From: an uncultured Collinsella sp.
GTDB lineage: Bacteria; Actinomycetota; Coriobacteriia; Coriobacteriales; Coriobacteriaceae
Reading direction: 5' to 3'
NCBI GenBank assembly: GCA_900541675.1
Contig: UQKU01000042.1
Coordinates: 1-13,182 of the forward strand
Length of the DNA stretch: 13,182 nucleotides
Part shown: positions 7,703 to 13,182 of the stretch, one piece after another
Layout of the letters: every line of letters starts with the position of its first letter
How positions within the stretch are numbered: the first letter of the stretch is position 1
Translations under genes and position numbers: made by a program
Notes under the pieces: model-generated
The model's database searches: none
Told to the model about the DNA's origin: nothing
Seen by the model: the letters and a program-made list of their open reading frames with translations, nothing else

Positions 7703-7811
7703 CGGAAAACGAATCCCACTCTGAGCGTCGAATCTGGGATGCAGTTTCCGCATGCTGCCCCGTTGGGAAAGTTCATCCCGTTCCGAGGCTGGATTCCGGG
7801 ACACAGTTTCC
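7703..7811. repeat. Two tandem copies of a 47-base hairpin repeat (REP/BIME-like)
   Basis: Copy 1 pairs GGAAAACGAATCCCA (7704-7718) with TGGGATGCAGTTTCC (7735-7749); copy 2 pairs GGAAAGTTCATCCCG (7766-7780) with CGGGACACAGTTTCC (7797-7811). Each has 15-base arms with a few internal mismatches around a 16-base centre, and the two centres also resemble each other. The units begin 62 bases apart. A lone half-site, CCTGGGACGCATGTTCC, lies at 7671-7687. The shared pattern is GGAAANNNNNTCCC in alternating orientation. The rest of the gap 7563-7921 shows no gene. The layout is like short interspersed palindromic repeats between genes; role unknown. Confidence 0.7.
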
Positions 7812-7815
7812 GCTT

Positions 7816-7852
7816 CAAACAAAAGGCCCCGGCTCGCGATGGAGTTGGGGCC
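7816..7852 (-). terminator. Possible Rho-independent terminator of the xanthine dehydrogenase operon
   Basis: On the minus strand GGCCCC (7852-7847) can pair with GGGGCC (7830-7825), followed at once by TTTTGTTTG (7824-7816). It lies about 70 bases after the dehydrogenase stop. The 16-base loop is long and the T-run is interrupted, so this is moderate evidence only. An overlapping GGGCC-TTT-GGCCC hairpin competes with it. Confidence 0.35.
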
Positions 7853-7921
7853 AAAGGCCCAGCATATGCATTTGATGTTGAGCGCGAACAACCCGTCGGC
7901 AATGACTGTCCGCACCCCACC

Positions 7922-10699
7922 CTACCCGCGGTGACGGGCGCGACTGTACGGCGTATCCACCATGGGCAGATCCGGACGCAGCTTGCCGTCAAACGCGCGA
8001 TAGGCGTTCTGCACGGCGGGCGCTGTGGGGATCGTGGCGATCTCGCCGATGCCCTTGCCGCCGTATGCCACGGGCAGCAGCTCGTCCTTCTCCACGTAAA
8101 TGGCGTGGATATCCGGAATCTCGGGCGCACGGAACAGCCCGAGCGTACCGTACCTTGCCTGGGGTACGCAGTCCTTGAGCGGCCAGTCCTCGGTAAGCGC
8201 ATAGCCCATACCCATGAGCACGCCGCCTTCGATCTGACCCTGAATGGAGATGGGGTTGACCACCTTGCCGGAATCGTGCGCGGCATAGACCTCGCTCACG
8301 CGGCCATCGTTATCCAGAATGACCACATGCGTGGCAAAACCGTAGCAAATGTGGCTCTTGGGGTTGGGAACATCCGCACCCAGCTTGTCGGTCGGCTCCA
8401 GGTACACGTAGCCAAACTCGCATCCCTCGAGTGCCTTGATGGCAGCCGCAGGATCCTGAGGATGCATACCCTGGCCGGCGACGAGTTCCTGTGTGCGCAG
8501 CTGGTAGGCGCGACCGTCGTCGTATTCGATCTTGACGCCGTCACCATGCGCGCTCACCGGGGCGGTGGGCGCAGGCTTACCGGCCTCGATGCCAAGCATG
8601 GCATCGAGCAGCAGGAAGGCGGCACCACGCACGGCCTCGCCGGTCACGACCGTCTGACGCGAGCCAGACGTAGTACCCGAGTCGGGTGCGTTCTCGGTAG
8701 AGCACTCGCCATTGGCAATGCAGCGAAGCGGCAGGCCGCAGGCCTCGGCAACGTCCTGCAAAAAGACGGTGTTGCAGCCCTGGCCGATGTCGGACGTGGC
8801 GGCATAGACCACGGCACGGCCATCCTCGATGCGAATCTTGCAGCGGCCGGCATCGGGCAGGCCCACACCCACGCCGGCATTCTTCATGGCGCAGGCAATG
8901 CCGGCGTGGCCGGGATGCGCATAGTAGGCATCCTTGACCTCGAGCAGCGTCTCCTTCAGCGCCGTGGAGCAGTCGGCAATCTGGCCGTTGGGCAAAACCT
9001 CGCCCGGCTCGATGGCATTGCGGTAGCGAATCTCCCACGGATCCAGGCCCACCTTCTGTGCCAACAAGTCGATCAGACTCTCGAGCGCAAACTCGGACTG
9101 GCAAACGCCAAAGCCACGGTACGCGCCGGCGGGCGGGTTGTTGGTGTAGTAGCCAAAACCGCGGATGTCGGTGTTCTGGTACTTGTAGGGACCGACGGCG
9201 TGCGTGCAGGCGCGCTCGAGCACCGGGCCGCACAGCGACGCGTAGGCGCCGGTGTCAAAGTTGATCTCGCAGTCCAGGCCGGTAAAGTTGCCCTCGGCGT
9301 CGCAGCCCAGCGTAAAGGTGCCGTCCATGGCATGGCGCTTGGGATGGAACGCGAGCGACTCGGCGCGCGTGAGCTTACACTTCACAGGACGCTGGAGCTT
9401 ATAGGCAGCAAGCGCGGCCAGGTGCTGGACGGAAACGTCCTCCTTGCCTCCAAAGCCGCCGCCCACGAGCATGGTCTCAACGACCACACGCTCGGGTTCG
9501 CTATCCCAGCCAAACATGTGGGCGCACTCTTTGCGCGTGTCGTAGGCACCCTGGTCGGTCGACCGCACCTTGACGCCGTTCTTGTACGGGAAGGCGACGG
9601 CGCACTCGGGCTCCAAGAAGGCATGCTCGGTAAAGGGCGTGGTAAAGCGTTGCGTCACGGTAAATGCGCTCTCCGCCAGCGCCTTGGCGGCGTCGCCGCG
9701 CGTCACATGGCGACTCTGGCACACGTTGTCCTTGAGCTCAACCGTGTTGCCAAAGGCAAAGAAGCTGTCGTGCAGGCGTGGGGCATCGGCAGCCCTGGCC
9801 TCGACAATGTTACGCACGGGCTCCAGCGGCTCGTAATCGATCTTAACGAGCTTCTTGGCCTTCTCGAGCGTCGCCTCGTCCTCGGCGACCACCAGCACGA
9901 TGGCGTCACCCACGCAGCGGGTGATATCGCCCTGGGCAATCATGACGTCCCAGTCCTGGATAAGGTGGCCGACCTGGTTGACCGGCACGTCCTCGGCGCG
10001 CAGGATGCCCACCACGCCGGGCAGGGCCTCGGCTTTAGAGGTGTCGATGGAGAGCACACGGGCGCGCGGATACTTGGAGCGCACGGCGCTGGCGTAGGTC
10101 AGACCCGGCTGATCGAGCTCGTCGATGTCGTCGGGATACTTGCCCTCGCCGAGCACCTTCTTGCGCACGTCGATACGGAAGGCGCGCTTGCCCACACCGT
10201 AGTCATCGCCGCGCTCCAGATCCTCGTCGATCTGCTTTTCGCCGCGAAGCACCGCAGCGGCCAGCGAGATGCCTTCGATAATCTTTTTGTAGCCAGTGCA
10301 GCGGCAGACGTTGCCGCGGATGGCGTACTTGATCTGCTCCTCGGTGGGTTCGGGATCCTCGGCGATCAGCGCTGCACCTGCCATGACCATGCCGGGGATG
10401 CAAAAACCGCACTGCACGGCGCCCACGGCGCCAAAGGCGTACACAAATGCCTCGCGCACGTCCTCGGGCAGGCCCTCGACGGTCACGATGTTGCGACCGG
10501 CGGCAAGAGCGGTGGTCAGCACGCACGCCTTGACGGCGGCGCCATCCACATGGATGGTGCAGGTGCCGCAGGCGCCCTCGGAGCAGCCATCCTTGGCGGA
10601 GTGAATGTGTAAGTCGTCGCGCAGATAGCGCAGCAACGGTTTGTTTTGGGTCGTCGTGCGCTCGACGCCGTTAACGGTAAAAGTGAATTCCTGTGCCAT
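7922..10699 (-). CDS. xdhD: Selenium-dependent xanthine dehydrogenase, fused [2Fe-2S] and molybdopterin subunits
   Basis: This molybdenum hydroxylase inserts oxygen from water into purines such as hypoxanthine or xanthine; relatives carry a labile selenium atom on the molybdenum. The 925 residues join two parts. Residues 1-155 are a CoxS-like iron-sulfur domain, with a plant-type [2Fe-2S] set at C39, C44, C47, C59 and a second set at C97, C100, C132, C134. Residues from about 175 on are the molybdopterin-binding part, with LVGGGFGGKED (411-421), PPAGAYRGFG (522-531) and a C-terminal GIGEIATIP whose Glu886 should be the catalytic base. There is no FAD domain, as in E. coli XdhD, so electrons must leave through partners, likely the ferredoxin and YgfK upstream. 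The ATG at 10699 follows the ferredoxin stop by 12 bases, with AAGGG in the gap. Selenium is not encoded as selenocysteine: there is no in-frame TGA. The exact purine substrate is inferred from the family. Confidence 0.92.
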   Translation of the reverse strand: MAQEFTFTVNGVERTTTQNKPLLRYLRDDLHIHSAKDGCSEGACGTCTIHVDGAAVKACVLTTALAAGRNIVTVEGLPEDVREAFVYAFGAVGAVQCGFCIPGMVMAGAALIAEDPEPTEEQIKYAIRGNVCRCTGYKKIIEGISLAAAVLRGEKQIDEDLERGDDYGVGKRAFRIDVRKKVLGEGKYPDDIDELDQPGLTYASAVRSKYPRARVLSIDTSKAEALPGVVGILRAEDVPVNQVGHLIQDWDVMIAQGDITRCVGDAIVLVVAEDEATLEKAKKLVKIDYEPLEPVRNIVEARAADAPRLHDSFFAFGNTVELKDNVCQSRHVTRGDAAKALAESAFTVTQRFTTPFTEHAFLEPECAVAFPYKNGVKVRSTDQGAYDTRKECAHMFGWDSEPERVVVETMLVGGGFGGKEDVSVQHLAALAAYKLQRPVKCKLTRAESLAFHPKRHAMDGTFTLGCDAEGNFTGLDCEINFDTGAYASLCGPVLERACTHAVGPYKYQNTDIRGFGYYTNNPPAGAYRGFGVCQSEFALESLIDLLAQKVGLDPWEIRYRNAIEPGEVLPNGQIADCSTALKETLLEVKDAYYAHPGHAGIACAMKNAGVGVGLPDAGRCKIRIEDGRAVVYAATSDIGQGCNTVFLQDVAEACGLPLRCIANGECSTENAPDSGTTSGSRQTVVTGEAVRGAAFLLLDAMLGIEAGKPAPTAPVSAHGDGVKIEYDDGRAYQLRTQELVAGQGMHPQDPAAAIKALEGCEFGYVYLEPTDKLGADVPNPKSHICYGFATHVVILDNDGRVSEVYAAHDSGKVVNPISIQGQIEGGVLMGMGYALTEDWPLKDCVPQARYGTLGLFRAPEIPDIHAIYVEKDELLPVAYGGKGIGEIATIPTAPAVQNAYRAFDGKLRPDLPMVDTPYSRARHRG

Positions 10700-10711
10700 G
10701 GTGATTCCCTT

Positions 10712-11191
10712 CTACACGCCGGCGGCGATGCCGGTGCGGTCGTGGATGGCGCCATGCGGGCAGACGACGGCGCACATGCCGCACGACAGGCAGTCCGTAC
10801 CGTCGATATGGGCGCAGTTGTCCTCGATGCGGATAGCGCAGGCAGGGCACTTTTTGGCGCACATGCCGCAACCGATGCAGCTCGTGTCGCAGATCTTGCG
10901 GGCAATGGCGCCCTTATCGGTGTTGTTGCAGCACACCAGAATGTTCTGGTAGCCGGGGACGAAGGCAATCACGCGCTGCGGGCACACCATGCTGCACAGG
11001 CCACAGCCCGTGCACTTGGAACGATCCACGCGGGCGATGCCATCGACCAGGGCAATGGCGCCGTGGGGGCAGGCCATGACGCAGGCGCCACAGCCAATGC
11101 AGCCTTCGCTGCAGCGGGCGTCGCCGCCTGCGGAGGCGCAACCGCTTCCGCAGGCAACGTAGGCCACGTTATGTTGAATGGATTTGGCCAT
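10712..11191 (-). CDS. Four-cluster 4Fe-4S ferredoxin (RnfB/HydN-like electron carrier)
   Basis: The 159-residue soluble protein carries four CxxCxxCxxxC motifs: C31/34/37/41, C60/63/66/70, C105/108/111/115 and C134/137/140/144, enough for four [4Fe-4S] clusters. Extra cysteines at 14, 18, 27, 87, 88, 101, 118 and 126 could hold a further metal or cluster. Its place between ygfK and the dehydrogenase, with gaps of 10 and 12 bases, makes it the probable electron link between the two. The ATG at 11191 is chosen for MAKSIQHNVAYVACGSGC and an AAGGGA just upstream; the same frame runs open far into ygfK, but that stretch is the shadow of another gene. A polyferredoxin in this position is common in selenium-dependent hydroxylase loci as I recall; the exact partner is inferred. 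Confidence 0.9.
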   Translation of the reverse strand: MAKSIQHNVAYVACGSGCASAGGDARCSEGCIGCGACVMACPHGAIALVDGIARVDRSKCTGCGLCSMVCPQRVIAFVPGYQNILVCCNNTDKGAIARKICDTSCIGCGMCAKKCPACAIRIEDNCAHIDGTDCLSCGMCAVVCPHGAIHDRTGIAAGV

Positions 11192-11201
11192 AAGGGGTCC
11201 C

Positions 11202-13112
11202 TTATTTCTTAAGGAGATACGAATAGTTGTCGCGCACGGCCTTGATGGCCAGGCGGACGGCCTCGGGCAGACCGGTATTGACGGCATCGACCGAGACGGT
11301 GCGGACCGTGCCGGCGACGCGGACCTTAAAGTGATCCTCGTCCACGGCCAGGAAGCCCTCGTTCTCGGAGTTCTCCATGTCCTGCTCGCTCCAGAACAGG
11401 GTGAGCTTGTCCTTGTAGGGACGACCCTCCTGGTAGGGGCAGAACACGGCGCAGTTGCCGCACTCGTTGCACATGCCATCGACATGAACGACCTGATGCT
11501 TGGCCAGGCCCGGCACCTTAATTGCAACGTTGGCGCGGTTGGGGCACACGTCGCAGCAGACCTCGCACACCGAACCGCAGCCCAGGCAGCGAGTCTTGGT
11601 GCAGTTGCGCTTGTCACGGCACAGCGACCCCTTGCGCTCGTAGCAGGTGTCCTCGCGACCGGCCCGCTCGTTGCAGTCGGCGTACTTGTTAAAGTCCACG
11701 CCGGCAATGGCACGGGCGACCTCGGCGGCGTCGGCGATAGCCTCGACCACGGTGGCGGGACCGCGGCGGCAGTCGCCCGCAGCCCAGACACCCTCGACGC
11801 CGGTGGAGGTGGCGGCAAGGCGGCCGCGACGGTCGTGCTCGACGCCCGCGGCATCGTACAGGCTGGCATCGATGCCCTCGCCCACGGCGCAGATCACCGT
11901 GGTGGCGGAAAGCTCGACGGTCTCGCCCGTAGCGACGGGGCTGCGACGACCGCTTGCATCCGGCTCGCCAAGCTCCATAACGTCGCAGGTCAGCACGGCG
12001 CCGTTGAGCGCCTTGGGCGCCAACAGCTCGCAGAACTCAACGCCATCGGCAAGAGCAAGATCGAGCTCTTCCTCGTCGGCGGGCATCTGCTTCTTGGTGC
12101 GGCGATACACCAGGCGCACGTTCTTCACACCAGCCAGGCGCTTAGCCACGCGGGCGGCGTCCATGGCGGTGTTGCCGGCGCCGATGACCACGACGTCCTC
12201 GCCCAGCTCGAGCTTCTCGCCCTTCTTGGCGGCCTCGAGGAACTCCAGCACATCGAGCTCGGCACCCTCGCCCAAGCCCGCAAAGCCGGGCATCCAGGCA
12301 CCGGTAGCAACGACCACGTCGGTAAAGCCCTGGGCCTTGAGCTCGTCAATGGACTCCACGCGGGCGTTGAGCTGAACCTTGGCGCCAAAGGCCAGGCAGA
12401 GCTCGGCATCGTGGGAGATATCGTCGCTCGCAATGCGGAACTCGGGGATCACGTGACGGACCACGCCGCCGAGCGAATCGCGGGCTTCGAAGATAGTGAC
12501 GGGCACGCCGGCACGCGTCAGGAAGAACGCCGTCGCCAGACCGGCCGGGCCGCCGCCGATAACGGCAACGTTGCGCTCACCGTCGTTGGCGATGGCCTGG
12601 GCGCGCAGCTTGGGCAGCACGGCGGTCATGGCCTCGCGGGCGGCCTTGAGCTTGCTGGCGCGAATCTGGGCGCCCTCGGGCTCGTAGAATGCACGCTCGC
12701 AGGCACGGCCGCAGGGATGCGGGCAGATGGTGCCGGTAATGAACGGCAGGGCGTTGCGCTCGATGATAATGTTGAGTGCGTCCTCGTAGCGGCCCTCGTC
12801 AACAGCCGCCAGGTAGGCGGGAATATCCTGCTGGATGGGGCAGCTCGTACGGCACGGCGTGGTAAAGCAGTCGGAAAGCGGGCTCTTGCCGGCGGCCTTG
12901 CGGTCGGGCAGCGGGCGCAGCGGCTTCTTGTAGAGCGGATTGGTGAGCGAGTCGGCCTGGATCGCGGTCACGGCCTCGAGAGCGATGCCCTCAAACGGCT
13001 TGTCGTCCAGATCGGTGAACTCGCCGGCCATCTGGCTAAAGCGCTCGTAGCCACCGGGCTTGAGCACGTCGGTCGCCAGGGTGACGGGCCAAATGCCGGC
13101 GTCATACAGACA
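11202..13112 (-). CDS. ygfK: YgfK-type Fe-S flavoprotein (putative selenate reductase subunit), 5' end missing
   Basis: YgfK proteins have about 1000 residues and resemble the small subunit of glutamate synthase, with FAD, NAD(P)H and Fe-S clusters; they accompany selenium-dependent molybdenum hydroxylases and probably serve as their electron partner. About 636 C-terminal codons are present. Counting from a GTG at 13067, one sees PCRTSCPIQQDIP (71-83) and ICPHPCGRACE (114-124) for GltD-like clusters, the FAD site VIGGGPAGLA (169-178), an NAD(P)H site VVVIGAGNTAMD, the flavoprotein motif WAAGDC, a cysteine-rich tract CLGCGSVCEVCCDVCP, and a ferredoxin motif CNECGNCAVFCP. Homology continues upstream of the GTG as LYDAGIWPVTLATD to about 13109, then a TAG (13113-13115) closes the frame and the preceding conserved part is gone. 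The remaining frame has no lesion. It could be translated from GTG 13067 but would lack about a third of the protein. Confidence 0.88.
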   Translation of the reverse strand, partial: CLYDAGIWPVTLATDVLKPGGYERFSQMAGEFTDLDDKPFEGIALEAVTAIQADSLTNPLYKKPLRPLPDRKAAGKSPLSDCFTTPCRTSCPIQQDIPAYLAAVDEGRYEDALNIIIERNALPFITGTICPHPCGRACERAFYEPEGAQIRASKLKAAREAMTAVLPKLRAQAIANDGERNVAVIGGGPAGLATAFFLTRAGVPVTIFEARDSLGGVVRHVIPEFRIASDDISHDAELCLAFGAKVQLNARVESIDELKAQGFTDVVVATGAWMPGFAGLGEGAELDVLEFLEAAKKGEKLELGEDVVVIGAGNTAMDAARVAKRLAGVKNVRLVYRRTKKQMPADEEELDLALADGVEFCELLAPKALNGAVLTCDVMELGEPDASGRRSPVATGETVELSATTVICAVGEGIDASLYDAAGVEHDRRGRLAATSTGVEGVWAAGDCRRGPATVVEAIADAAEVARAIAGVDFNKYADCNERAGREDTCYERKGSLCRDKRNCTKTRCLGCGSVCEVCCDVCPNRANVAIKVPGLAKHQVVHVDGMCNECGNCAVFCPYQEGRPYKDKLTLFWSEQDMENSENEGFLAVDEDHFKVRVAGTVRTVSVDAVNTGLPEAVRLAIKAVRDNYSYLLKK

Positions 13113-13182
13113 CTATGACCCAATCCAGGGGCACGGAAACGACAGGAGCCCCCGCTCGTGACCGCGGGTCGGGGCTGCGACA
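13113..13182. other. Foreign sequence replacing the 5' part of ygfK (possible mobile-element end)
   Basis: From about 13110 to the window edge the sequence no longer encodes YgfK in any minus-strand frame. On the plus strand an open frame starts at ATG 13114 (MTQSRGTETTGAPARDRG) and runs off the edge; on the minus strand an alternative frame ends in PLDWVIVSV and a TGA. I recognise neither. GC-rich inverted pieces (CCCCGCTCG, CGCGGGTCGGGG) lie at 13150-13173. A mobile-element end, an inversion junction or a misassembly would all fit. Confidence 0.4.

Noticed and set aside
7703..7811. A CRISPR array
   Set aside because: Only two units, each internally palindromic with similar centres, so there are no unique spacers, and no cas gene is present.
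7607..7915. Short open frames on both strands across the hairpin repeats
   Set aside because: They read through the palindromic repeats and the possible terminator and show no conserved features.
7739..10612. A 957-codon open frame on the plus strand opposite the xanthine dehydrogenase
   Set aside because: It is the mirror of a GC-rich gene whose third codon positions leave the antisense frame open. Its translation is low-complexity (Ala, Gly, Val, His) with no domain, while the minus strand carries clear cluster and molybdopterin motifs.
10712..11869. A long N-terminal extension of the ferredoxin into ygfK
   Set aside because: The extra part is Ala/Pro/Ser-rich out-of-frame reading of ygfK; a proper start with ribosome binding site exists at 11191.
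11178..13118. A 646-codon plus-strand open frame opposite ygfK
   Set aside because: Same antisense effect of high GC; the translation has no known motif, and the minus strand has FAD, NAD(P)H and Fe-S motifs in order.

Overview
The window looks like chromosome of a high-GC, anaerobic gut actinobacterium of the Coriobacteriia, with Collinsella the nearest guess. This rests on the codon usage, the GTG starts and the selenium-type xanthine dehydrogenase locus; no marker gene is present to prove it. It may be one draft contig, because at both edges a gene is cut by sequence that does not belong to it.

Left third (1-4747, minus strand): a type I restriction-modification operon in the order hsdR, hsdM, hsdS. 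HsdR and HsdM look intact, with all expected nuclease, helicase and methylase motifs. HsdS is broken inside its first target-recognition domain, at about base 74, by sequence that resembles the end of an insertion sequence. The system as seen therefore lacks a complete specificity subunit.

Middle (4748-7921): an accessory module. A 411-residue protein of unknown function (5550-6785, plus strand) sits between two direct copies of one exonuclease gene. The left copy (5099-5498) is a decayed 3' fragment with a frameshift and stops; the right copy (6828-7562, minus) is an intact DEDDh 3'-5' exonuclease. The unknown gene thus lies on a segment of about 1.7 kb flanked by diverged direct repeats. 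The gap 7563-7921 holds two tandem copies of a 47-base hairpin repeat and a possible terminator.

Right third (7922-13182, minus strand): a tight operon, ygfK-type Fe-S flavoprotein, polyferredoxin, then a fused [2Fe-2S]/molybdopterin selenium-dependent xanthine dehydrogenase (XdhD type), with gaps of 10 and 12 bases. Together they would pass electrons between purine hydroxylation and a pyridine-nucleotide or ferredoxin pool, as in anaerobic purine breakdown. ygfK lacks its N-terminal part: homology and frame stop at about 13110, where unrelated sequence begins.

The best candidate for something undescribed is the middle module: an orphan coiled-coil protein beside a restriction system, bracketed by a live and a dead copy of an exonuclease gene.
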